62,654 nt of DNA from G020354785 sp964521285 (GTDB lineage Bacteria > Bacteroidota > Bacteroidia > Bacteroidales > UBA10428): positions 1 to 62,654 of the forward strand of contig CAZFQS010000019.1 in assembly GCA_964521285.1 (NCBI GenBank), written 5' to 3'. A model generated the notes under the pieces. It was given only the letters and a program-made list of their open reading frames with translations, did not search any database and was not told the DNA's origin. Below are positions 19,114-27,088 of the stretch, one piece after another. The translations under genes and the position numbers were made by a program. Position 1 is the stretch's first letter, and the number at the start of each line of letters is the position of its first letter.

Positions 19114-20937
19114 ATGAAGAAAATTATTATTATAATATTATCAGTTTTATTTGGTTTGTATAATATTCAGGCTCAGGATACTAAGTTTACTGCCACTGCT
19201 ATGCCTAAAGTTCTCAGGGTAGGGGAGCAGTTTCAGTTAATCTATGAGCTAAATGCCAGCGCTTCAGAGTTGCAGATACCCGAACTAAACGATTTCCAGC
19301 TGCTGGGGGGACCAAGCACAGGCTCAAGTTCAAGTATACAGATTATAAATGGTAAGACAACACGGTCTGTAGAATACACTTATACTTACTATCTACAGGC
19401 TGTCAGGGAAGGAACATTTACAATACCTCCTGCAACGGCCAAAATAAAAAAAGATACTTACAAATCTAATTCGGTGCAAATAGAGGTTGTAAAAGAAAAG
19501 GCTGGAACCGGACAACCAACTGCACCCTCCGGTGAACCTGCCGGGAAGTCAGAAGCTGATGCCGATATCCAGTCAGATGAAGATTTGTTTGTAAGATTGC
19601 ATGTCGATAAAACCAGTGCCTATATAGGTGAACAGATTATAGCATGGATAAAAATATATTCCAGGGTAAATCTGTCTCAGGTAGATCCGAATTATAAAGG
19701 GCCTGATTTTAAGGGTTTTTATCAGCAGTCTGTGGAAATCCCTCCTTTAAGAGCATTGGAAAGAGAAAATATTAACGGAGAAATATATGGTACGGGAATT
19801 CTTAGAAAGGTTGTACTCTATCCTCAGACAACAGGTGAAATTATAATCCAGCCTTTTAATATAGATGTTGCCTATCAAAAACAAGTAAGAAGAAGATCCA
19901 GAAGTATATTCGATGATTTCTTTGGCCCTTCAGTTCAAAATGTGCCGGTCACACTGACAAGCAAAAAGGTTAGAATAAACGTTAAACCTCTGCCGCCAAA
20001 TAAACCCGGCTCATATACCGGTGCAGTGGGAAGTTTTAAACTTAATGCCTCAATAAATAAAACTGAAGTAACTACTAATGATGCTATCACTCTTAAAGTT
20101 AATATTTCAGGCAAGGGTAATATAAAATTAATAGATGATTTAAATATAAGTTTTCCACCTTCGCTGGAAACATTTAAACCTGTTGTAAGGACTGTTCAGG
20201 ATAATGCTATATCAGGCAGCCAGTTATTTGAATATACTATTATACCGAGACATGCGGGTGATTATAAAATATCACCGATTGAATTCTCATATTTTGATCC
20301 CTCATCAAAATTATATAAAACACTGACTACTCAGGAATTTAATATTTCTGTAGCAAAAGGCAAAGAAGATACAACCAGTGTTATAATTACCGGTTTGTCT
20401 AAGGAAGATGTGAAATTGCTGGGTAGTGATATACTTTTTATAAAAAACCAGCCATTTAAGCTGTTTAAAATGAACCGGTTTATAATCGTTTCCATAGAAT
20501 TTTATGCAATATATATAATATCAATAATGTTATTTGTTTTATTTATTATAATAAGAAGGAAGAGAATTAAACGCAGTGCCGATGCTGGTCTGGTTAAAAA
20601 CAGAAGGGCAAATAAATATGCACGAAGACGGTTAAGAAAGGCTTTGAGAATGTTGAAGAATAATAATTCTGAAGCATTTTATGAGGAAGTTTTAAGAGCA
20701 ATGTGGGGATATCTGAGTGATAAACTTAATATTCCGGTTGCCGACTTATCAAAAGATACATCAAAAGAAGCCCTGATCAGAAATAATATTAATGAAGAAT
20801 TATTGAATACATTTTATTATATAATTGACAATTGTGAATACGCAAGATATTCACCTGAACATGAATCAGAAGAGATGCATAAATTATATAATAAGGCTAT
20901 TAAGACTATTATCAAACTTCAGCAAAAACTAAAATAA
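19114..20937 (+). CDS. batD: BatD: oxygen-tolerance membrane protein
   Basis: 607 residues. Signal peptide ending NIQAQ, then a large periplasmic part with several immunoglobulin-like beta-sandwich repeats (about 22-440; a Gly/Pro/Glu-rich linker at about 130-152), one transmembrane helix at about 470-488 and a basic cytoplasmic helical tail. This is the BatD (oxygen tolerance) layout. It starts 40 bp after batC and its TAA shares one base with the batE ATG, so the two are coupled. Confidence 0.92.
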   Translation: MKKIIIIILSVLFGLYNIQAQDTKFTATAMPKVLRVGEQFQLIYELNASASELQIPELNDFQLLGGPSTGSSSSIQIINGKTTRSVEYTYTYYLQAVREGTFTIPPATAKIKKDTYKSNSVQIEVVKEKAGTGQPTAPSGEPAGKSEADADIQSDEDLFVRLHVDKTSAYIGEQIIAWIKIYSRVNLSQVDPNYKGPDFKGFYQQSVEIPPLRALERENINGEIYGTGILRKVVLYPQTTGEIIIQPFNIDVAYQKQVRRRSRSIFDDFFGPSVQNVPVTLTSKKVRINVKPLPPNKPGSYTGAVGSFKLNASINKTEVTTNDAITLKVNISGKGNIKLIDDLNISFPPSLETFKPVVRTVQDNAISGSQLFEYTIIPRHAGDYKISPIEFSYFDPSSKLYKTLTTQEFNISVAKGKEDTTSVIITGLSKEDVKLLGSDILFIKNQPFKLFKMNRFIIVSIEFYAIYIISIMLFVLFIIIRRKRIKRSADAGLVKNRRANKYARRRLRKALRMLKNNNSEAFYEEVLRAMWGYLSDKLNIPVADLSKDTSKEALIRNNINEELLNTFYYIIDNCEYARYSPEHESEEMHKLYNKAIKTIIKLQQKLK

Positions 20938-21692
20938 TGAGATCATTAATGATTGGTATATTATTAAGTTTTTCTATGTCTTGCTTATTCGGTTTTCAAC
21001 CTGATTCGCTTGTAAGAACCGGAAATGATCTATATGCGAAGGGGCAATATTATCATGCTATTAATGTCTATGAGCAGATTGTTGATTCAGGTTATGAATC
21101 TGCTGAATTATACTTTAATCTGGGTAATGCTTATTATAAAGTAAATATTATTTCTTTGGCAATTTTAAATTATGAGAGAGCAAAAAAAATGAATCCCTGG
21201 GATAAAGATATAAAACATAATCTTGCTATTGCCAATGCCCATATAGTTGATAAAATTGATGTAATACCCGAGCTTTTTTTGAAAAACTGGATTACTAATA
21301 TTGTTAATATAACCAGTTCAGATAATTGGGCCATTATAAGCATCACTTCTTTTATTTTGTTTTTAGTGTTGTTTTTAATTTACTTATATTCCGCTCGGAT
21401 TGGGATAAAAAAATTAGCATTCTGGCTGGGGATTTTGATATTTCTTATATCAGTAACATCATTATATTCTTCATTAAAACGGAAGCAATTTTTAACATTA
21501 AAAAACACAGCAATAATTATATCTCCAACTGTTACAGCCAAGAGCTCACCTGCTGAATGGGGTGTGGATTTGTTTGTAATTCATGAGGGTACAAGGGTAA
21601 TAATTGTAGACAGTATTAATGTATGGAATGAAATAAAAATAAGTGATGGTAAAAGAGGCTGGATAAGTAAGTCTGATTTGGTTAAAATTTAA
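20937..21692 (+). CDS. batE: BatE: TPR plus SH3-like membrane protein
   Basis: 251 residues. Signal peptide ending LFGFQ, a TPR pair (about 22-95, AELYFNLGNAYYKV), two transmembrane helices (about 125-148 and 155-178) and a C-terminal bacterial SH3 domain (about 185-251, ending RGWISKSDLVKI). This order is typical of BatE, the last gene of the locus. The next gene, on the other strand, ends 43 bp away. Confidence 0.9.
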   Translation: MRSLMIGILLSFSMSCLFGFQPDSLVRTGNDLYAKGQYYHAINVYEQIVDSGYESAELYFNLGNAYYKVNIISLAILNYERAKKMNPWDKDIKHNLAIANAHIVDKIDVIPELFLKNWITNIVNITSSDNWAIISITSFILFLVLFLIYLYSARIGIKKLAFWLGILIFLISVTSLYSSLKRKQFLTLKNTAIIISPTVTAKSSPAEWGVDLFVIHEGTRVIIVDSINVWNEIKISDGKRGWISKSDLVKI

Positions 21693-21735
21693 ATTCCCGT
21701 ATATATATTATAATAAGACTGCTTTATGGTTAAGT

Positions 21736-22551
21736 TTATCTGAATCCCGCGTATTTTCTTAAATCTGTTCGTGGATTTAAACACATTATGGGAATCTTAT
21801 AGCTATTGGATATGAATTTCTGGTCTCTTAAACCAAAAAGTATTTTATCAATTGTTATCCGACGGCTGAGCATGATTATGATCAAATCTGCACCTATGAA
21901 ATCTGAAAATTCAATAGTTTCTTCCACAAAGGATTTTTTCCCTCTGGCATGAACAAGCTCAAAATCAATATTTCTTCCTTCAAGAAAACGTATAGCAAAC
22001 TTTAAGTTATTTCTAATCCTGTAATCAGTGGTAGCTGGTCTAAAAAGGGACACATTCGGTTTGTATATTTTTACCAGAAAATTAATCCATTTCAGCTTTT
22101 CCTTATTTTCATATCTAAAATCAATAGGGACAATCACATGATTAATGATATTTCTTTTGGGCGGAGCCTGAATAACAATAAAGGGAATCTTTGAACCGAA
22201 CATTACTTTAATTGCCCTGCTGCCTGTAAATTTCCTGATCCCTTTTGTACCGCTGGTTTTCATTATTACCAGAAGTGCATCAAGGTTGGTGGCTATTCTT
22301 TTAATAGCTTCTGATACTTTGCCTGGCCTGACCATTACTTTAGGAAGGATATTATATTCTTTTTGTGTCTCTTCAGCTATCCTGGTTAACTTCTCAGTAA
22401 CAACAACTTCATCATCAAGGTTTTTTATTATGTTCAGCAATGTAAGATCGCTATCCAGCATTTTGGCAAACTGTACTCCGTGTTGAAGCGCATAATCTGA
22501 AAGGTCAGTAAAGTCATACGGGAGGAGTATGGTTCTTTTTATTTCATCCAT
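21736..22551 (-). CDS. universal stress protein with two Usp domains
   Basis: 271 residues: two tandem UspA-type alpha/beta domains (about 1-140 and 145-271). The first starts with TILLPYDFTDLSDYAL and has the IVIQAPP strand; the second starts with HVIVPIDFRYENKEK and ends IPIMCLN. The G-2x-G-9x-G-S/T ATP loop is only partly recognisable (TSGTKGIRKFTGS in domain 1; domain 2 is degenerate), so ATP binding may be confined to one half. Cytoplasmic; role in stress is by family. Stands alone, divergent from cstA. Confidence 0.88.
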   Translation of the reverse strand: MDEIKRTILLPYDFTDLSDYALQHGVQFAKMLDSDLTLLNIIKNLDDEVVVTEKLTRIAEETQKEYNILPKVMVRPGKVSEAIKRIATNLDALLVIMKTSGTKGIRKFTGSRAIKVMFGSKIPFIVIQAPPKRNIINHVIVPIDFRYENKEKLKWINFLVKIYKPNVSLFRPATTDYRIRNNLKFAIRFLEGRNIDFELVHARGKKSFVEETIEFSDFIGADLIIIMLSRRITIDKILFGLRDQKFISNSYKIPIMCLNPRTDLRKYAGFR

Positions 22552-22947
22552 AGCTAGAATTATTAATTGAAAAACAATAATATAGCTTAATCAGTATGTA
22601 TGTAAAATTAATAGATCGGCAGTTAAATATCAATAGTCAATATAAATATTAATTAATATTTTGTGCTAAGTGCTTGATAATCTTTGTAATTAATATAATT
22701 ATTTAATTTTATAATTATCCAATAAGTTTTTTGGGAGGGGATATTAAAAAACTACAAAATACTGTATTTTCGGATAATTTTATTATCATTATAATAATCT
22801 TTATCAGAAATATATAATTCATTGTTATTATTAATAAAGTTAGTATTTTTAATTTGCCAGCAATAACTAATATCAAAATAAATTTTTATTCTGTATAATA
22901 TATTGCCAGTAAACATGTTTAATTGTCTTTAGAAAAACAAATATCAT
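22552..22947. other. 396-bp AT-rich divergent gap between usp and cstA
   Basis: No gene seen. It holds a perfect 18-bp palindrome AAATATTAATTAATATTT at 22644-22661 and, near cstA, a -7-like TTAATTTG (22849-22856, one mismatch) with no convincing -33 element. Nothing resembling a known riboswitch was recognised. Confidence 0.5.
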
Positions 22948-24660
22948 ATGAATACTATTATACTTATTGTCGTATCCTTTGTGGGCTATATAATTGCATA
23001 CAGATTATACGGGAGATATATAGCAAGAAAAATACTTGTTATTTCGGATAAAAACTTAATGCCGGCTCATGAGTTAAAAGACGGAATTGATTATGTACCA
23101 ACAAGGAAAAGTATAGTTTTTGGACATCATTTTACTACAATTGCCGGTATTGGTCCGATTGTGGGTCCTGCTATAGGAGTCATATGGGGCTGGCTACCTG
23201 CATTTTTATGGGTATTCATCGGCTCTATATTTATGGGTGCAGTTCATGATTTTGCTACACTTGTAATTTCTGCAAGAAATCAGGGAAAATCAATTGGTGA
23301 TTTAACAGGAAATATTGTTAATAATTCAACTCGTTATGCATTTCAGTTTTTAATACAGTTTTTGTTATGGATGGTATTATCACTTTTTACAATTATTGTT
23401 TCCACATTGTTTGTAAGGCATCCTGAAGCAGTCTTACCAGTCTGGCTCCAGATACCTATCGCTGTCTGGCTTGGATGGCAAATAAAAAATGGCAGGAATG
23501 AATTAGTCTATTCTATCATAGCAGTATTTTTAATGTATATTACTATTATTCTGGGAACTTATTTCCCTGTTGAGATTCCCTTAAAAGATTATAAGGAATT
23601 AGCCTGGAGTTTGATAATATTTGTTTATGTTTTCTTTGCTTCAACGGTCCCTGTTCAAAAATTATTACAGCCAAGGGATTATATAAACTCTCACCAGCTT
23701 TTAATAGCCATGGTTTTATTAGTCTTAGCTATATTAATAGCACATCCCCTGATTACAGCACCTGCTTTTAATCCTGCCTTACATAAACCCGGATCAGATA
23801 TTCCTGCTTTAATGCCATTATTATTTATCACGATTGCCTGTGGCGCTATTTCAGGTTTCCATTCACTGGCAAGCTCAGGTACTACAGTTAAGCAGGTTAA
23901 TAAAGAGAATGATTCATTATTTATAGGATACGGGGGAATGATACTTGAAGGATTTCTTGCAATACTTGTAATTGTTGCTGTTGTGGGAGGGCTCGGACTG
24001 GGATTGGAGAAAGGTAACATTACCTATACCGGAATAAATGCGTTTAATACTCAATATTCAACATGGAAAGGGATAGCAGCCGGTATAGATATAAGTCCGA
24101 AAATAGAAGCTTTTGTTGTCGGAGCATCAAATTTGCTATCCAGACTGGGTATACCTTCACAGATTGGAACTACATTGATTGCTGTGTTTATAGTTAGCTT
24201 TGCAAATACTACCCTGGATTCAGCCACAAGAATTCAGCGGCTTTCTTTCCAGGAGATATTTAAAACAAAAAAAGGAGCTGCTATCAGACCTTTTGATAAC
24301 AGGTATATCGCAACATTCATTGTAGTAACACTTGCAGCCTTAATTACATTTTATCAATTGAGGATTGAAGGTGCACTCGCACTTTGGCGCATGTTTGGGG
24401 CATTAAATCAGCTGCTTGCTGCATTAGGATTAGGAATAGTCAGTATTTACTTATATCATAAAGGGAAAAACTATCTTGTATCCTTCATACCAATGTTGTT
24501 TGTTCTTACTATTACTTTATGGGCAATGGTTAAAAATGTTGTTAGTTATTATGAGTCAGGGAATACACTTCTCCTGATAATAGCTGTATTGATACTGATT
24601 CTTACTGGCTGGATGCTATTAAGTGGAACAGGCTCTCTATTAATTAAGAGAAACAAATAA
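22948..24660 (+). CDS. cstA: CstA family peptide/pyruvate transporter
   Basis: 570 residues and about 15 transmembrane helices. Family marks are FGHHFTTIAGIGPIVGPAIG (about 53-72), GAVHDFATLVISARNQGKSIGDL (cut across two helices), GFHSLASSGTTVKQ (about 302-315), and FANTTLDSATRIQR. CstA was found as a carbon-starvation-induced peptide uptake system; homologues also take up pyruvate. Shorter than the E. coli protein (about 700) but in the range of compact homologues. Alone in its transcription unit, ending 19 bp before the convergent acylphosphatase gene. Confidence 0.95.
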   Translation: MNTIILIVVSFVGYIIAYRLYGRYIARKILVISDKNLMPAHELKDGIDYVPTRKSIVFGHHFTTIAGIGPIVGPAIGVIWGWLPAFLWVFIGSIFMGAVHDFATLVISARNQGKSIGDLTGNIVNNSTRYAFQFLIQFLLWMVLSLFTIIVSTLFVRHPEAVLPVWLQIPIAVWLGWQIKNGRNELVYSIIAVFLMYITIILGTYFPVEIPLKDYKELAWSLIIFVYVFFASTVPVQKLLQPRDYINSHQLLIAMVLLVLAILIAHPLITAPAFNPALHKPGSDIPALMPLLFITIACGAISGFHSLASSGTTVKQVNKENDSLFIGYGGMILEGFLAILVIVAVVGGLGLGLEKGNITYTGINAFNTQYSTWKGIAAGIDISPKIEAFVVGASNLLSRLGIPSQIGTTLIAVFIVSFANTTLDSATRIQRLSFQEIFKTKKGAAIRPFDNRYIATFIVVTLAALITFYQLRIEGALALWRMFGALNQLLAALGLGIVSIYLYHKGKNYLVSFIPMLFVLTITLWAMVKNVVSYYESGNTLLLIIAVLILILTGWMLLSGTGSLLIKRNK

Positions 24661-24679
24661 CCTGTATTGATTAAAAATA

Positions 24680-24949
24680 TTAAAATCTTACTTCAAAAGA
24701 TTCAAAGTTTCTCAAGCTGGCATCTACAATATTAATGTGATCAATATATGCAAAATCAGGGCCCACTCTGCACCAGTTTACAAATTTCGTAACATTATCT
24801 TCTGTTCCTTCAGCTTCAAGATAAACACTTCCGTCCGACATATTCCTGACATAACCTTTTATTCCATAATTTCTTGCAGCAAGTCTTGCTGAGTATCTAA
24901 AGCCTACTCCCTGCACTCTGCCGAATATTTGAATGTTTTTATGTATCAT
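24680..24949 (-). CDS. acyP: acylphosphatase
   Basis: Hydrolyses acyl phosphates such as acetyl phosphate or carbamoyl phosphate in the cytoplasm. 89 residues, the normal size. The catalytic Arg lies in the GRVQGVGFR motif (about 10-18) and the catalytic Asn in GYVRNMSDGSV (about 36). It stands alone between cstA and a DUF2784 gene. It could temper acyl-phosphate pools made by the Pta/Ptb enzymes coded elsewhere in the window; that link is inference. Confidence 0.95.
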   Translation of the reverse strand: MIHKNIQIFGRVQGVGFRYSARLAARNYGIKGYVRNMSDGSVYLEAEGTEDNVTKFVNWCRVGPDFAYIDHINIVDASLRNFESFEVRF

Positions 24950-25001
24950 AATTATATAATTTGGCTAATTTTAAAATAGAATATAAAACCAGATTATAAT
25001 T

Positions 25002-25391
25002 ATGTTAAGGCTGCTTGATTTATTTTTTCTGATATTTCACACAATATTAATATTTTTTAATCTTTTTGCATGGATTTTCAGGAAAACCAGAAAACTTAAT
25101 TTAATAATTCTTACTCTTACAGGAGCCTCGTGGTTTATATTAGGGATATTTTACGGAATGGGCTATTGCCCCCTTACAGACTGGCATTTTAATATTTTAG
25201 AAAAAATGGGCCATACGAATTTACCAAATTCATATGTAAAATATTTAGCAGACAGACTCACTGGTCTTGATTTTAATCCTGAATTAGTTGATAATGCCAC
25301 CCTGATCTTATTCTTTATCGCACTGGCAATTTCGACTTATTTGAATATAAGGGATTATAAGACTAAAGTGAGGCAAAGATCTATTCATTGA
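25002..25391 (+). CDS. DUF2784 family membrane protein
   Basis: 129 residues with three hydrophobic segments (about 6-25, 35-55, 100-118). The segment YGMGYCPLTDWHFNILEKMG followed by LPNSYVKYLADRL is the DUF2784 signature. Function unknown for the family. Its last 11 bp overlap the convergent hybrid kinase gene. Confidence 0.8.
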   Translation: MLRLLDLFFLIFHTILIFFNLFAWIFRKTRKLNLIILTLTGASWFILGIFYGMGYCPLTDWHFNILEKMGHTNLPNSYVKYLADRLTGLDFNPELVDNATLILFFIALAISTYLNIRDYKTKVRQRSIH

Positions 25392-27030
25392 GGTATTTAC
25401 TTATTATCTTTAGAAGTTTCTCGATTTCAATGGGTTTAGTTATATGGTCATTGCAGCCTGCTTTAATACATTTTTCTTTTTCACTTTCCAGTACCAATGC
25501 TGTCTGAGCTATAATCGGTATTGTTTTATTTAACTTTCTGATTTGACGCGTGGCTTCAAAACCACTGATATCAGGAAGTTTAATATCCATTAATACTAAA
25601 TCAATTTTATTAATTGATTTACACAGGTCAATGGCCTGATAACCGTTATCAGCTTTTATTACCTGAGCCTCAGCGTTATGAAGAACAGCCTCAAGAAATT
25701 TGTAATTAACTTCATCATCTTCAACAATCAGGATTAATTTATCCTTCCAGTTATATTGTTTTATACCGGATACATCTTCAGCTTCTTCAGCAGAATCTGT
25801 ATGTGGCAGTTCTTCAAATGGTATCTGAAAATAATATGTTGAGCCTGAACCTGGTTCTGATTCTACCCATATTCTGCCGCCCATCAGTTTAACAAGTCCT
25901 CTTGAAATTGTAAGGCTTAATCCCAGACCTTCAAATTTTTTGATAGTTGTTTCCTGTGCCTGCAATAATCTGTCAAACATATATTTTTGTTCCTCCTTGG
26001 TAAATCCAATCCCGGTATCTTTAACATAAAATTCAAGCTTCTGGTCTTCGGTTTTATAATAGCCAATTTCAATATAACCACGGTCAGTATAATACAATGA
26101 AGTATTTGTGAGATTTGATAGTATTTGTGTTATTCTTCCTGAATCTGTATAGCCAATTATTTCCTCGCTGTCAGGCAAATTAATTTTTATTTCAATATTT
26201 TCCTTATTAAGTTGCTCCTTCTGTTGATTAACTCTTATTAATAGTTCATTGAGCAACAGGTTAAAATTGCAGGGTGATTTATTTATTTTCAGATCCCCGG
26301 CTTCATATTTTGATAGCTCAGAAATATCATCCACAAGTTTTTGTAACTGATGTCCCTGATTAATTATTATTTTAAAGTATTCTGTCCGGGTTTTTGCATC
26401 CAGGTTACCAATATTCAATAGTTCTGAAAAACCTATGATAGAATTTAAAGGAGTTCTTATTTCATGCGATATATTTGCCAGAAAAATATTCTTCTCAATG
26501 GTTGATTCTTCAGCTTTTTCTTTTAATCTGGTTATTTCTCTTTTGAATTTTTCCTGTTTTGTTATATCACATATTGTTCCGATTATAATCACCTGCTTTG
26601 TTGAATGATCTTTAATACCAGTAATACTTGATGAGATATCAATTGTTTCTTTAGCATCTGAATTAAATTTTATCATTCTGAATTTGTTCCCGATAAATTC
26701 TCTTTTATCAGGTAGTTCTTTCAAGTATTGTTCAAGATTATTTCTGTCTTCATGATAAATATTGGTCAAAAAGTCATCCACGGTTAATGTTGGTTCAGTA
26801 TTTTTAATTCCAATAATGTTAGCTGCTATATTAGAAAACCACATTATATCACTGCCCGGGATTTTTATCCAGAAACCAATATTCTCGAGTTCCAGTACTT
26901 TATTTAATTGTTGATTGATACGGTCTGGTAATTCCTGTAAAAACCTGTCAGGAGTTAAATTATTATTGTCTGATTGCCTGGTTTTATTTATTAAATCAGT
27001 TAGGTTTTTTTTATGTTTTCTGAGCTTCAT
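25381..27030 (-). CDS. PAS hybrid histidine kinase with C-terminal receiver
   Basis: 549 residues from the ATG at 27030; a TTG 6 bp upstream is less likely. A PAS domain (about 30-160), HisKA with SHEIRTPLN and the phospho-His near 189, HATPase_c (about 295-405) with DTGIGF and a GLGLSL G2 box, then a receiver (about 432-549) with EDDE, phospho-Asp in LVLMDIKLP near 480 and the TKP Lys. No transmembrane helix, so cytoplasmic. The N box reads ILSNLTNTSLYYT, where the Asn and Lys normal in NA-KFT are replaced. It follows the kinase-less receptor after 58 bp, so the two are probably one operon. Confidence 0.92.
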   Translation of the reverse strand: MKLRKHKKNLTDLINKTRQSDNNNLTPDRFLQELPDRINQQLNKVLELENIGFWIKIPGSDIMWFSNIAANIIGIKNTEPTLTVDDFLTNIYHEDRNNLEQYLKELPDKREFIGNKFRMIKFNSDAKETIDISSSITGIKDHSTKQVIIIGTICDITKQEKFKREITRLKEKAEESTIEKNIFLANISHEIRTPLNSIIGFSELLNIGNLDAKTRTEYFKIIINQGHQLQKLVDDISELSKYEAGDLKINKSPCNFNLLLNELLIRVNQQKEQLNKENIEIKINLPDSEEIIGYTDSGRITQILSNLTNTSLYYTDRGYIEIGYYKTEDQKLEFYVKDTGIGFTKEEQKYMFDRLLQAQETTIKKFEGLGLSLTISRGLVKLMGGRIWVESEPGSGSTYYFQIPFEELPHTDSAEEAEDVSGIKQYNWKDKLILIVEDDEVNYKFLEAVLHNAEAQVIKADNGYQAIDLCKSINKIDLVLMDIKLPDISGFEATRQIRKLNKTIPIIAQTALVLESEKEKCIKAGCNDHITKPIEIEKLLKIISKYLNE

Positions 27031-27088
27031 CTTCAATTTGCATTATTCTGAAGTAATATCTTTAAGCATTATCTAAAGATAATTCAGC

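Noticed and set aside
21880..21900. TGAT-N4-ATCA site inside the universal stress protein gene
   Set aside because: It lies mid-coding in AT-rich DNA without dyad extension; chance occurrence is likely.
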